Below, in pieces: positions 35,432-45,265 of a stretch of DNA of 64,000 nucleotides. The DNA lies in assembly GCF_003075075.1 (NCBI RefSeq), contig NZ_QCYM01000011.1:62001-126000 (forward strand), given 5' to 3'. Under the pieces are notes generated by a model. It saw only the letters and a list, made by a program, of their open reading frames with translations. It made no database searches and was not told the origin of the DNA. Origin of the DNA: Labrenzia sp. 011. GTDB taxonomy: Bacteria > Pseudomonadota > Alphaproteobacteria > Rhizobiales > Stappiaceae. Within the stretch, counting starts at the first letter, position 1, and the number at the start of each line of letters is the position of its first letter. The translations under genes were made by a program, and so were the position numbers.

Positions 35432-36214
35432 TCAGTTACGATTTCCGAACAGCTGCAGCATGAACAGGAACATGTTGATGAAGTCGAGGTAGAGACGCAG
35501 GGCGCCCATCACGGACTTCTTGGTGGCAACTTCACCGCTGTCACCTTCGTAGTACATTTCCTTGATCTGCTGCGTGTCATAGGCCGTCAGGCCGGCGAAC
35601 ACCAGAACGCCGATCACCGAGATCGCGAACTGAAGGGCGGCGGAGGCCATGAACCAGTTGACGACCATCGCGATGACGATGCCGATCAGGCCCATGAACA
35701 GGAACTTGCCCATGGCGGACAGGTCTTTCTTGGTGGTGTAGCCGTACAGGCTCAGGGCACCGAAGGACGCCGCAGTGATGAAGAACACCTGTGCGATCGA
35801 ACCCGGGGTGTAGACCAGAAAGATCGAGGACAGGGAAATGCCCATCACGCCGGAATAGACCAGGAACAGGGTCCGCGCAGCGGAAGCGCTCATGGACTGG
35901 ATCCGGAAGGACAGCCACATCACCATGCCCAGGGGCGCCAGCATCACGAGCCACTTCAGCGGGCTGCCATAGATGGCGACACCAAGCTGGGTCAGCATGC
36001 GGCCGTTGCCAAGGCTGGCGACGGCGGCGCTCTGATCGGTGGTCGTTGCCATCATTGCGGTCAGCAACGCCAGGAAGCCGGTCAGCGCAAGGCCGATGGT
36101 CATGTAATTGTAGACGCCCAGCATATAGGCCCGCAGGCCCTGATCAATGCCGGCCTCGGCACGTGTGCCGGCTGCCTGGTAGGCGCCTTGAGGTTGACGG
36201 TTAAAGGTCGACAT
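35432..36214 (-). CDS. Bax inhibitor-1/YccA-family membrane protein
   Basis: A 260-residue protein with about seven transmembrane segments, typical of the BI-1/YccA/TMBIM family. The N-terminal YMLGVYNYMTIGLALTGFLAL and C-terminal FAGLTAYDTQQIKEMY segments match. Bacterial members include E. coli YccA, which modulates FtsH, and BsYetJ, a pH-sensitive calcium leak channel. It stands alone with its own terminator. Confidence 0.92.
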   Translation of the reverse strand: MSTFNRQPQGAYQAAGTRAEAGIDQGLRAYMLGVYNYMTIGLALTGFLALLTAMMATTTDQSAAVASLGNGRMLTQLGVAIYGSPLKWLVMLAPLGMVMWLSFRIQSMSASAARTLFLVYSGVMGISLSSIFLVYTPGSIAQVFFITAASFGALSLYGYTTKKDLSAMGKFLFMGLIGIVIAMVVNWFMASAALQFAISVIGVLVFAGLTAYDTQQIKEMYYEGDSGEVATKKSVMGALRLYLDFINMFLFMLQLFGNRN

Positions 36215-36383
36215 GGTCGTTAAGATCCCCTTTTAGATCGAAATTGCTTGCGACATCGCAAGCAACGCAACTCCCTCAACATATGGGAAATTGCGAGGCT
36301 CAGCACAAGTCAGGAGTCTTGAAAAAAACGTTATCCTGACCTGCCTGACGGAAGAAACAGCAATATGCTTAAGATTCCGGTGC

Positions 36384-37157
36384 CTATTTCATTGCTTTCA
36401 GACGGGAAGCGATCTGCCTGTCGCAGGTGCCGCCCGGGTTGCGGACAATCTCTTCGGCCTCGAAATCCAGGATTTCCCGTTCCTTGTTGCGCATCTGCTC
36501 TTCGCTCACGCCGGGCCGAAACCACTGGAGAACGGCATAGTCGCCACCGGCGTCCGTCAGGAAAGCGATCGGCCTGCCGTTTTCCATGATGCCCATGCGC
36601 CCGACACGGACCTCCTCGATGGATACCTTGCGGGTCTTGCCGTCGATGGTCAGGCTGTTTCGTCCGACCCTGAGCTTCTTCAGTGTCGACCCTGCGGTGC
36701 CGGTCCAGTTTCCGAAAAAGCGCTTGCCCTTTTTCTCCACCGACAGGCAGGAATTCTCGAAATTGGGTATGGACAGGCGGACCGCCGAGACCTCGATGGG
36801 ATCCCCGCCCTTGGGCGCCAGCGTGTATTTCATCGAATTGTCGCCGGTGCGGTAGACCCGGATGCCGACCGGCGTGTAGCCGCTGTCACCCATGGTGCGG
36901 GTGAAGAAGTCGAACTGGTTTGCGTCGTTCGTGCCGGCGCGCCGGTAAAGCCAGCGTTTCGGCAGGCCGTCCTCGAAGACAAGCCAGTCACTGACGACCA
37001 GACCGCGTGGGCCTTCGGGTGTGTTCAACTGCCACACGCCGGTGTGGAACGGACTTTCTGCCTGTGCGCCGACGACAAATGACATCGTGGCTGCTGCGGC
37101 GATTGCCGCTGCTGCTGCGAAATTCCGAAACTGAACTCTACTGATAAATCCAAACAT
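36384..37157 (-). CDS. Secreted protein of unknown function
   Basis: A 257-residue protein with a long signal peptide (about 1-33, Ala-rich, ending VGAQAE). The mature part is rich in beta-type segments, with Cys residues near the middle (SCLSVEKKG) and the C-terminus (GGTCDRQ). No family was recognised. Upstream on the minus strand lies the ABC permease, 162 bases away. Confidence 0.7.
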   Translation of the reverse strand: MFGFISRVQFRNFAAAAAIAAAATMSFVVGAQAESPFHTGVWQLNTPEGPRGLVVSDWLVFEDGLPKRWLYRRAGTNDANQFDFFTRTMGDSGYTPVGIRVYRTGDNSMKYTLAPKGGDPIEVSAVRLSIPNFENSCLSVEKKGKRFFGNWTGTAGSTLKKLRVGRNSLTIDGKTRKVSIEEVRVGRMGIMENGRPIAFLTDAGGDYAVLQWFRPGVSEEQMRNKEREILDFEAEEIVRNPGGTCDRQIASRLKAMK

Positions 37158-37319
37158 TTACGCGGCCCTTGATCAATCTTTTCCGGTCCTTCCGGATAGC
37201 CAAGAATATTGCCGCGCGCAAGTTGCGTCGACCTGATGCCGCGTTGCACCTCCCGCGGATCGGGCGAAAGGACCGGCAGGTGCCGGCCCATGATGTGTGC
37301 GCAAACCGCTCGATGTCTC

Positions 37320-39902
37320 CTACAGGTTTCTGAGGACCGGGGCCGGCTTTTCGCCGAGAATCCGCCAGGTGCCCACGAGGCCGAAACCGACGGTCAGGAT
37401 CAGGGCGACGAGCGCGGCGCTCGCGGCAGTGACAGGCATCAGGACGAAGGATCCGCCCATGATCTGGGTGATCACGTACCAGGCCGCGATGCCGCCCGCG
37501 ACCAGTGCGAACAGCGCGGTCACCAGGCCCAATATGGCGTATTCCAGTCCATAGGCGACGATCAGCCGGGTTCTTGTTGCCCCGAGGGTCTTGAGGATGA
37601 CCGCGTCATAGATGCGGCTGCGGTGTCCGGCGGCAAGCGCGCCGGCCAGTACCAGAATGCTGGCGATCAGGGTGATCGAACTTGCGCCGCGGATGGCCCA
37701 GGCAAGCTGGGCCACCAGATCGTTCACCTGGGATATGGCGTCCTTGACCCGGATGGCGGTGACCGTCGGAAAGGCATTGGACACTGTCTTGAGAAGTTCC
37801 AGTTCGGTTTCCTGCGGAACGTCGCGATCCCAGCCGAGGGTCATCAAATGGGCATGCGGCGCGCCTGCAAAGGTGTTCGGGGAAAACACCATCACGAAGT
37901 TGATGGCCAGTGACTGCCATTCCACATCGCGGAAATTGGCGATTTCGGCCGTCATTTCGCGTCCGAGCACGTTGACGGAGATTTTGTCGCCGATGTTCAG
38001 ACCCAGATCCGCGGCAGCTTCCGCATCGAAGGACAGCAGGGGCGGTCCGTCATAGTCCCGGGGCCACCATGTGCCCGCCGCCAGTTTCGAATTTTCCGGC
38101 ATTTCGGACTGGTAGGTGATGCCGCGGTCACCGCGCAGGACCCAGCCGGAGCCTTCCCTGGCCGGGGTGAATTCCTCCGCCGGAACATCGTTCAGGCTGA
38201 TGATCCGTCCGCGCAGCATGGGCACGCTCTGCAGGGTGGCGTCCGGAGCCTGTTCCGTCAGCAGCGCTTCGAAGGCATCGCGTTCGTGGCTCTGGATATC
38301 GACGAAAAAGAAGCTGGGGGCCTGGTCTGCGATCGTCGCCGTCAGTTCGCGGCGCAGGTTGCCGTCGATCAGGGCCAGGGCCACCAGCAGTGACAGGCCG
38401 AGTCCGAGGGACAGGACAACCGAGGGTGTCAGGGCGCCGGGCCGGTGGATATTGGCGATGGCCAGCCGGAGTTCCGTGGAGCGGACCGTGGGCAGGCGTC
38501 TGGCCGCCACCATTATCAGCCGGGCCACGGCAACCAGAAGAATGAAGGCTCCGCCGGTGGCTGCGATATAGATGCCCGCCATGCGCTGGTCGTGGGACAG
38601 CAGGATGGCGATGGCAGCGAGGGCGACGACGGTCACCAGCGTGGCGACGAGATAGCGCTTGCGCGGAAATTTCGGTCCGCCGGACACGATGTCGCGAAAC
38701 AGGGCGGTCGGCGGGACGTCATGGGCGCGGCCGAGGGGCCAGAGCGCGAAAGCGAGCGCCGTCAGCAGACCGTAGACAAGGCCGAGGCCCAGTTCCGCCG
38801 GATAAATGCTCGCCGCGAGCTCTATCGGCAGGACGCCGGACAGGGCGGCGGCGGCGGCAAAGGGAAGCAAGGCGCCAACCACCAGGCCGATACCGATGCC
38901 GATGAGTGCCAGGATCAGCATCTGGACCAGATAGATCTGGAAGACGAAGCCGCCGGTTGCGCCCAGGCATTTGAAACTGGCGATGACCTCCCGCTTGGTC
39001 TCCAGATAGGCGCGGATGGCATTGGCGACGCCGACGCCCCCGACGACCAGTGCGGTCAGGCCGACAAGGGTCAGGAATTGCGCGAAGCGGCCAATGCTGC
39101 GCTGCAGGCCGGGTGAGGCATTGGCGCGGGAGCGGATCCGCCAGCCCGCATCGGGATATTCGTGTTTCACATCTTCGACGACGGTTTCGAGCGCCTGGAT
39201 TTCGGGCGCCGGGTCGAGGCGGACGCGGTAGTGCCAGCGCACCAGACTGCCGGGCTGAATGAGGCCGGTGTCGGCGATCGCCGCATCGGAAATCATCAGG
39301 CGCGGGCCGAACTCCAGCCCGCCGGACAGCTTGTCGGGTTCGGCATCGATGACATCGGTGATGCGTACCGTCGTCCGCCCGAGCGCCAGCGTGTCGCCGA
39401 CGGCGACATCGAGGCGGGCGAGCAGTGCCAGGTCGGCAACGGCGCCCCAGACGCCGTCCTGTCTGGACAGGGCCGCGTCCAGCGGCTGACCGGAGGCAAG
39501 ATCAAGAGAGCCGTAAAGCGGATAGACGCTGTCGACAGCCTTCAGTTCGACCAGGGCCTGATCGCTGGTGTCGGCCCGGCGGGACATGGCCCGCAAGGTG
39601 GCGGCGCGCGACACGGTTCCCAGCGTTTCGAGGAAGTCGACCTGCTCCGGTTCGGCTTCCCGATGGATCAGCGAAAAGGACAGATCGCCGCCGAGAATAT
39701 CCTGGCCTTCCCGAGAGATCCCTTCGGTGAGGGCACGGGATACCGAGGTGACCCCGGCAATGGCGGCAACGCCGAGAGCGATGCAGGCGATGAAGATGTA
39801 GAATCCCCTGAGGCCGCCGCGCAGTTCGCGCAGCGCGAAGCGGGTGGCCAGGGCGAAGGTCTGGTTGCCGGCGGAACCATGCCCCGGAAGGAAGCCGCTC
39901 AC
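37320..39902 (-). CDS. FtsX/MacB-like ABC transporter permease (YbbP type)
   Basis: An 860-residue permease of the YbbP family with two FtsX-type domains and about ten hydrophobic segments. It forms a complex with the ATPase gene just upstream and belongs to the conserved ybbA-ybbP-tesA neighbourhood, implicated in envelope or lipid export. The start is a GTG whose TGA overlaps the ATPase stop by 4 bases (GTGA); the reading frame extends 27 codons upstream within the ATPase gene but this is not a likely start. Confidence 0.9.
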   Translation of the reverse strand: MSGFLPGHGSAGNQTFALATRFALRELRGGLRGFYIFIACIALGVAAIAGVTSVSRALTEGISREGQDILGGDLSFSLIHREAEPEQVDFLETLGTVSRAATLRAMSRRADTSDQALVELKAVDSVYPLYGSLDLASGQPLDAALSRQDGVWGAVADLALLARLDVAVGDTLALGRTTVRITDVIDAEPDKLSGGLEFGPRLMISDAAIADTGLIQPGSLVRWHYRVRLDPAPEIQALETVVEDVKHEYPDAGWRIRSRANASPGLQRSIGRFAQFLTLVGLTALVVGGVGVANAIRAYLETKREVIASFKCLGATGGFVFQIYLVQMLILALIGIGIGLVVGALLPFAAAAALSGVLPIELAASIYPAELGLGLVYGLLTALAFALWPLGRAHDVPPTALFRDIVSGGPKFPRKRYLVATLVTVVALAAIAILLSHDQRMAGIYIAATGGAFILLVAVARLIMVAARRLPTVRSTELRLAIANIHRPGALTPSVVLSLGLGLSLLVALALIDGNLRRELTATIADQAPSFFFVDIQSHERDAFEALLTEQAPDATLQSVPMLRGRIISLNDVPAEEFTPAREGSGWVLRGDRGITYQSEMPENSKLAAGTWWPRDYDGPPLLSFDAEAAADLGLNIGDKISVNVLGREMTAEIANFRDVEWQSLAINFVMVFSPNTFAGAPHAHLMTLGWDRDVPQETELELLKTVSNAFPTVTAIRVKDAISQVNDLVAQLAWAIRGASSITLIASILVLAGALAAGHRSRIYDAVILKTLGATRTRLIVAYGLEYAILGLVTALFALVAGGIAAWYVITQIMGGSFVLMPVTAASAALVALILTVGFGLVGTWRILGEKPAPVLRNL

Positions 39903-40615
39903 GCGGAGACCTCTTGCTGCATGTCGGCACCGGTGGTCGTCTCGTCGATCTCGCCGGACCGCACCCGGATCACGCGGTCGCATTTGGCCGCCAGCGCCGG
40001 GTCATGGGTGACCAGAACGAGTGTGGTCCTGCGTTCGCGCTGGGCCGAAAACATCAGATCGACGATCTGGCTGCCGGTCGAGTCGTCCAGATTGCCGGTC
40101 GGTTCGTCGGCGATGAGGATTTCAGGTGCCACGACCAGTGCCCGGGCGACCGCGACCCGTTGTTGTTCGCCGCCCGACATCTGCGCCGGATAATGGTGGA
40201 TGCGGTGGCTGAGGCCGACCGAGTCGAGTTCGGCCCGGGCCTTGTCGAAGGCGTCCGGGTCGCCGGCAAGTTCCAGCGGCACGGCGACGTTTTCCAGTGC
40301 GGTCATGTTGGGGACCAGGTGGAAGGACTGGAAGATGATGCCGACATTGCGGCCCCTGAACTGTGCCAGCCTGTCTTCCGAGAGCGGCCCGAGCTCCGAA
40401 CCGGCGACCTGAACGGTGCCTTCATCTGCCCTCTCCAGTCCGGCCATGACCATCAGCAGTGTCGATTTTCCCGAACCGGACGGGCCGACAAGGCCGACGG
40501 AGGTGCCTTTTTCGATCTGCAGATCGATCCCTTTGAGGATGTGCACCCGGCCGGCTCCGTCTCCGAGGGTCAGGTGGACATTTTTCAGGGCGATCGCGGG
40601 CGAATTCGGCATCAT
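39899..40615 (-). CDS. ABC transporter ATP-binding protein (YbbA type)
   Basis: A 238-residue ATPase of the LolD/MacB/YbbA family: Walker A GPSGSGKST, signature MSGGEQQRVA, Walker B ILIADEPTGNLD and switch His in VTHD. It pairs with the permease that overlaps it. The start is one of two adjacent ATGs (MMPNSPAIAL) following AAAGG; the frame is open further upstream but no better start is seen. It is divergent from tesA. Confidence 0.94.
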   Translation of the reverse strand: MMPNSPAIALKNVHLTLGDGAGRVHILKGIDLQIEKGTSVGLVGPSGSGKSTLLMVMAGLERADEGTVQVAGSELGPLSEDRLAQFRGRNVGIIFQSFHLVPNMTALENVAVPLELAGDPDAFDKARAELDSVGLSHRIHHYPAQMSGGEQQRVAVARALVVAPEILIADEPTGNLDDSTGSQIVDLMFSAQRERRTTLVLVTHDPALAAKCDRVIRVRSGEIDETTTGADMQQEVSA

Positions 40616-40735
40616 CTGACCTTTACAACAGGCGTGCGATCGTCTTCCTGACGGATGCATGGCCTCGACATTGGGACTCATTGCGACCATATGGGCCTGA
40701 TGTGACGCGTCTTCCAGTCCTGAAAGAGGGTTAGC

Positions 40736-41365
40736 GTGAACCGATTAATCGCCCGTTTAGCTGTCGTTGTCTTTTTTCTTCTTCCCGCCATGGCCCATTC
40801 AGAGGATCTGAAGCTGGTGGTTCTGGGCGACAGCCTGTCCGCCGGATACCAGCTTGCGCCGGAAGAAGGCTTTCCCGAACAGCTCCAGAAGGCGCTGCTT
40901 GCACGCGGTCATTCGGTGGAGGTCGTCAATGCCGGAGTGTCCGGCGACACGACGTCCGGCGGGCTTTCGCGGCTTGACTGGTCCGTGGGAGCCGACGTGG
41001 ATGCGGTGATCGTGGAACTGGGCGCGAACGACGCCCTCAGAGGCATTTCCCCGGAAATCACGCGGAAAAACCTTGAGGAAATCGCCAGACGCCTGCGGGA
41101 ACGGGATGTGGAAGTTTTGCTCGCGGGCATGCTGGCGCCGCGCAATCTGGGGCCGGAATACGCGGAGGCCTTCGATCCGATCTATGCGGATATTGCAAAT
41201 ACCCACGATACCCTGCTTTATCCGTTCTTTCTGGACGGGGTGGCTCTCGACCCGGATCTCAATCTTGCCGACGGCATGCATCCCAACGCGGACGGGGTCG
41301 CCGTCATTGTCGAAAATATTCTGCCGAAGGTGGAAGACCTTCTGGCCAAAGCCCAGTCGTCCTGA
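40736..41365 (+). CDS. tesA: Arylesterase / thioesterase I (TesA-like)
   Basis: A 209-residue SGNH hydrolase with signal peptide (about 1-22). Block I is GDSLSAGYQL (nucleophile Ser), the oxyanion Gly is in NAGVSGDTT, the Asn is in ELGANDALRG, and the catalytic D-H pair is in LADGMHPN. Periplasmic esterase/lysophospholipase activity is typical. The start is GTG, as no ATG fits. It is divergent from the ybbAP-type ABC genes, as in many Proteobacteria. Confidence 0.93.
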   Translation: MNRLIARLAVVVFFLLPAMAHSEDLKLVVLGDSLSAGYQLAPEEGFPEQLQKALLARGHSVEVVNAGVSGDTTSGGLSRLDWSVGADVDAVIVELGANDALRGISPEITRKNLEEIARRLRERDVEVLLAGMLAPRNLGPEYAEAFDPIYADIANTHDTLLYPFFLDGVALDPDLNLADGMHPNADGVAVIVENILPKVEDLLAKAQSS

Positions 41366-41434
41366 CGGGCGGGAGCCGAGGCCGCCGGCCTTGCCGCTCC
41401 CGCATCGCCCTGTTTGCAAATAAAGGAAATTCTG

Positions 41435-42487
41435 ATGGAACAACGCCGTCTCGGCCGCACGGATGTGCAGGTAAGCGCTCTTTGTCTTGGAACCATGACC
41501 TTCGGTGAACAGAATTCGGAAGCAGAAGGCCACGCGCAGATGGATCTCGCGCTCGAAAAGGGCATCAATTTTTTCGACGCCGCCGAACTCTATCCGATTC
41601 CACCGAAAAGAGAGACCCAGGGGCGCACGGAGCGCATCATCGGGACGTGGCTTGCCAGGACGGGCAATCGCGACAAGGTGGTCATCGCGACCAAGGTCGT
41701 CGGGCGAACCGACATGGACTGGTTCCGTGAAAACGGCGCGCATGGCCGGCTCACTCGTGAGCAGATCGAATTCGCGGTCGACCGCAGTCTGAAAAATCTC
41801 CAGACGGATCATATCGACCTCTACCAGATCCACTGGCCGGACCGGAACACCGCTGGTTTCGGCTCGAATCCGACGCGCTGGCGCGACGTGGAGCCGGCGG
41901 AGGATGAAAACAGCATCGAATCCACGCTGGAAGTGCTGGCCGATCTGGTGAAGGCGGGCAAGATCCGGCACATCGGCATCTCCAACGAAAGCTCCTGGGG
42001 CACAATGCGGTATGTCGCGGCCGCGGAGCGTTACGGTCTGCCGCGTATCGCCTCGATCCAGAATGCCTATTCGTTCGTCAACCGGACCTTCGAGACCAAT
42101 CTGGCGGAAGTCGCGCACAGGGAAGATGTCGGTCTTCTGGGGTATTCGGTCCTGGCGCAGGGTTATCTGACCGGAAAATACCGCGACGGTGCGTTGCCGG
42201 CGGGAGCCCGGAAAACCCTGTTCAACCGCCTTCAGCGCTATGAACATCCGCGGGCGCTCCAGGCGGTCGATGCCTATGTGGATCTTGCCAGGGAAGCCGG
42301 ACTCGATCCCTCGCAGATGGCCGTTGCCTTCGCGATGTCGCGCAGTTTCATGACCTCGGTGATCCTCGGGGCCACCCGGCTGGACCAGCTTGAAACGGAT
42401 ATCGCGGCAGCCGAGCTGACCCTGAGCGAGGATGTTCTGGAAAAGATCGACGCGTTGCACCAGGAATTCGGCAATCCGGCGCCGTAA
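41435..42487 (+). CDS. Aldo/keto reductase (Tas-like)
   Basis: A 350-residue NADPH-dependent aldo/keto reductase of the Tas subgroup. The tetrad fits: Asp in NFFDAAELYP (with the Tyr), Lys in IATKVVG, His in YQIHWPD. The start is the ATG giving MEQRRLGRTDVQ, with AAAGGAAATTCTG upstream. E. coli Tas can suppress tyrosine auxotrophy, but the substrate here is unknown. Confidence 0.92.
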   Translation: MEQRRLGRTDVQVSALCLGTMTFGEQNSEAEGHAQMDLALEKGINFFDAAELYPIPPKRETQGRTERIIGTWLARTGNRDKVVIATKVVGRTDMDWFRENGAHGRLTREQIEFAVDRSLKNLQTDHIDLYQIHWPDRNTAGFGSNPTRWRDVEPAEDENSIESTLEVLADLVKAGKIRHIGISNESSWGTMRYVAAAERYGLPRIASIQNAYSFVNRTFETNLAEVAHREDVGLLGYSVLAQGYLTGKYRDGALPAGARKTLFNRLQRYEHPRALQAVDAYVDLAREAGLDPSQMAVAFAMSRSFMTSVILGATRLDQLETDIAAAELTLSEDVLEKIDALHQEFGNPAP

Positions 42488-42691
42488 ACGGCGCGAAACC
42501 GGGCCGCCAAAATTGCGGTTCCGGCAAGAATCAATTTGCCCGCACATGCCGGATCCGCCTTCAGCCGATCCGGCATTTGTGTCTTTTCACAAGGAAAACT
42601 GACGCGAAATCAGAAACTTGGAATTTTGTCTTGCGAATTTCATGAAGTTGATTCCTCATGGGTTTTATCAGCGACAGCGGAGGGAAAACCC

Positions 42692-43228
42692 ATGCCGCGC
42701 CTATTTACAGGCCTTGAGATTCCGTCCCAGACGGCACTCATGCTCTCGATGCTCCGGGGAGGCCTCCGGGGCGCCCGCTGGATCGACCCGGAAAACTACC
42801 ATCTTACCTTGCGTTTCATCGGTGACATCGACGACCGCACTGCCGATGAGGTCGTGGCTGCCCTCGACCGGATCCGCCGGGATCCGATCGAGATCAGGCT
42901 GGCCGGGCTGGGGTCCTTCGGCAACGGAAGGCCGCATGCCGTGTGGGCCCGTGTGGAGCCGACGGCCCAGCTGGCCGACTTGCAGGCGGAGCAGGAGCGC
43001 ATCCTGCAGCGGATCCATCTGCCACCCGAACGGCGCAAATACATGCCGCATGTGACCGTGGCCCGCTGCCGGACCTCAACCAACGAGGATGTGGCCAAAT
43101 GGCTGAGCGAGCGGGGAAACTTTCAGGCGCCGCCCTTCACGGCCGGCCGCTTCGTGCTGTTTTCCGCAAAAGCCAGCGTCGGTGGCGGACCCTATCTGGT
43201 CGAAGAAGCCTATCCGCTGGCGGCCTGA
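42692..43228 (+). CDS. thpR: RNA 2',3'-cyclic phosphodiesterase ThpR
   Basis: A 178-residue 2H phosphoesterase. Both HxT motifs are present: HLTL (about residue 35) and HVTV (about 119). Start MPRLFTGLEIP after GGAGGGAAAACCC. It hydrolyses or ligates 2',3'-cyclic phosphate RNA ends. Its 3' end overlaps the convergent glycosyltransferase by 19 bases. Confidence 0.92.
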   Translation: MPRLFTGLEIPSQTALMLSMLRGGLRGARWIDPENYHLTLRFIGDIDDRTADEVVAALDRIRRDPIEIRLAGLGSFGNGRPHAVWARVEPTAQLADLQAEQERILQRIHLPPERRKYMPHVTVARCRTSTNEDVAKWLSERGNFQAPPFTAGRFVLFSAKASVGGGPYLVEEAYPLAA

Positions 43229-44403
43229 GCGCCGTTCAGCTGTTGTCCATAGACCGCCAGCGTGCGGGCGCACATGGTTTCGACCGAGAAATTCCTGCGG
43301 ACATGGTCAAGCGCCCGGCTTGACATCTTTTCCATCGTTGCCGGATCCAGGGCGAGTGCCGCCTGAATGGCGTCGGCAAGGGCCTGAGGGTCGCCGGGGG
43401 GCACGCGCCAGCCGGTACGCCGGTCCTCGGTCACTTCCGGCGGGGCGAGCACGGTTTCCGGCACGGCGCCCAGATCGGACACGATGACAGGCACGCTGGC
43501 CGCCTGGGCCTCGACAGCCGCGCGGCCGAAGGCTTCCGGTTCGACCGAGGCGACGACCGAAAGATCCGCAAGGGCGAGCGCTGCCGGAACATCCGCGCAA
43601 TGACCGACAAGGCGGACGCTTTCCTGCAGCCGGTGGTCCGCGATCAGCTTTCTGAGTTCGGCTGCATAGGCTTCACGGCCCTGTGCGTCTCCGGCGAGGA
43701 TCGCGATCGGTTCATCCAGTCCGGCATCCCTGAGAAGCGCCATGGCCTCGATCACCACCTTCTGTCCCTTCCAGGCGGTCAGGCGGGCCATGTTCAGGAT
43801 GATGGGCCGTCCTGTGGGTATCCCCCAGCTGTCTTTCAGCGCCTGGCGGCGCAGGGCACTGACGTTTTCCGGGTCGAGCCCCTTCAGGTCCGAACCGCGC
43901 TCGATCACCGTGATCCGATCGCTGGCGGATGGGTGCCTGTCGCGGATGATCCCGGCGATGAAGCCGGAATTGGCGATGACCGCATCGCCGCGCGCCATGA
44001 CCGAATTATAGAAGGCCTTCAGGGTGTTCGTCTGGTTGTAGGTGCCGTGGTAGGTCGTCACGATGGGGATTTTCGCGCGGCGTGCGGCCCATAGCGCCGA
44101 CCAGGCCGGGGCACGGCTCCTGGCGTGCAGCAGGCTGACATTGCGCTCGGCGATCAGCCGGGTCAGCCGCCCGGCGTTCTTCCACAGTGTGAGCGGGTTC
44201 TTCGACTTGACCGGCATGAGGATATGTTCGGCCCCGGTGTCCACAAGACTGTTGACCAGCTGGCCGCCCTGGCTGACCACCAGCGCCTTTCCGCCGGCCT
44301 TGACGATTGCCCGCGCCACATCCAGCGTCGTCTGTTCCGCGCCGCCGGAGTTCAGGTCCGGAATGACTTGCAAGATGGTGGTGGCAGGGGGCAATCGGTC
44401 CAA
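43210..44403 (-). CDS. GT4-family glycosyltransferase
   Basis: A 397-residue GT-B glycosyltransferase (group 1/GT4). The N-terminal domain opens with VIPDLNSGGAEQTTLDVA; the C-terminal domain has the EPEAFGRAAVEAQAASVPV donor-binding E-x7-E region. Such enzymes usually act in LPS or exopolysaccharide synthesis. The start is TTG with GGAGG seven bases upstream; no ATG fits. It overlaps thpR at the 3' end. Confidence 0.92.
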   Translation of the reverse strand: MDRLPPATTILQVIPDLNSGGAEQTTLDVARAIVKAGGKALVVSQGGQLVNSLVDTGAEHILMPVKSKNPLTLWKNAGRLTRLIAERNVSLLHARSRAPAWSALWAARRAKIPIVTTYHGTYNQTNTLKAFYNSVMARGDAVIANSGFIAGIIRDRHPSASDRITVIERGSDLKGLDPENVSALRRQALKDSWGIPTGRPIILNMARLTAWKGQKVVIEAMALLRDAGLDEPIAILAGDAQGREAYAAELRKLIADHRLQESVRLVGHCADVPAALALADLSVVASVEPEAFGRAAVEAQAASVPVIVSDLGAVPETVLAPPEVTEDRRTGWRVPPGDPQALADAIQAALALDPATMEKMSSRALDHVRRNFSVETMCARTLAVYGQQLNGAQAASG

Positions 44404-44488
44404 GTCTTCCCTCCGGGTGGCCTTTTCCGTCCAAGGCCGATATGTCAGCTGTTCGTGCGAAAGAGTTTAGCAGAACGAGAGCCATAGT

Positions 44489-45256
44489 ATGGGTGCGGGC
44501 GAACCGCAATTCATCCCGGTGGGAAAAAACGCCCGGGAGCGCCGTATCGCGGTCCTGGATGCCCCCGGCAGGGGGCCGGGTCTCCTGTGGCTGTCCGGGT
44601 TCAAATCGGACATGACCGGTACGAAGGCCGCCGCGCTTGCCGAATTCGGTGCGGCGCGCGGTCAGGCGGTCGTCCGCTTCGATTATTCCGGCCACGGCCA
44701 GTCCGGCGGCGATTTCGAGGACGCCTGCGTTTCCGACTGGCTGGAGGAGGCGGAAGCCGTGTTCGACCGGTTCTGTCCGGACGAAACGATTCTGGTCGGC
44801 TCGTCCATGGGGGGCTGGATTGCGCTTCTGCTGGCGTTGAGCCGCAAGGCGAGCGGCAGGATCCGGGGGCTGGTCCTGATCGCCCCGGCGGTGGATTTCA
44901 CCGAGGACCTGATGTGGAAACAACGCTTCACGGAAGACATCCGCCGCACGATCCTGTCGCAAGGCCGCTGGGCACAACCTTCGGCCTATGGCGATGAACC
45001 TTATGTCATCACCCGCAAGCTGATCGAGGACGGCCGCAAGCATTTGCTGCTGGGCGGCCCGCTGCATGTGGGTGCGCCGGTCACGATCCTGCAGGGGGCC
45101 GAGGATCCTGACGTGCCCGCGAGCCATGCCCGGCGCCTGGTTGAGGCGCTGCCGCTGGACGATGTGACCTTTTCCCTGGTGCCGGATGGCGACCATCGCC
45201 TGTCGCGGCCGCAGGACATCGACCTGCTTCTGCGGGCGGTGACCGACCTGTCCTGA
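44489..45256 (+). CDS. Alpha/beta hydrolase
   Basis: A 255-residue alpha/beta hydrolase. The nucleophile Ser is in GSSMGG, the catalytic Asp is likely in AEDPDVP and the His in DGDHRLSRP. The sequence is like the ABHD10-type (palmitoyl thioesterase-like) group. The substrate is unknown. It is divergent from the glycosyltransferase and ends 10 bases before the convergent glycosylase gene. Confidence 0.88.
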   Translation: MGAGEPQFIPVGKNARERRIAVLDAPGRGPGLLWLSGFKSDMTGTKAAALAEFGAARGQAVVRFDYSGHGQSGGDFEDACVSDWLEEAEAVFDRFCPDETILVGSSMGGWIALLLALSRKASGRIRGLVLIAPAVDFTEDLMWKQRFTEDIRRTILSQGRWAQPSAYGDEPYVITRKLIEDGRKHLLLGGPLHVGAPVTILQGAEDPDVPASHARRLVEALPLDDVTFSLVPDGDHRLSRPQDIDLLLRAVTDLS

Positions 45257-45265
45257 ACTCCTGCG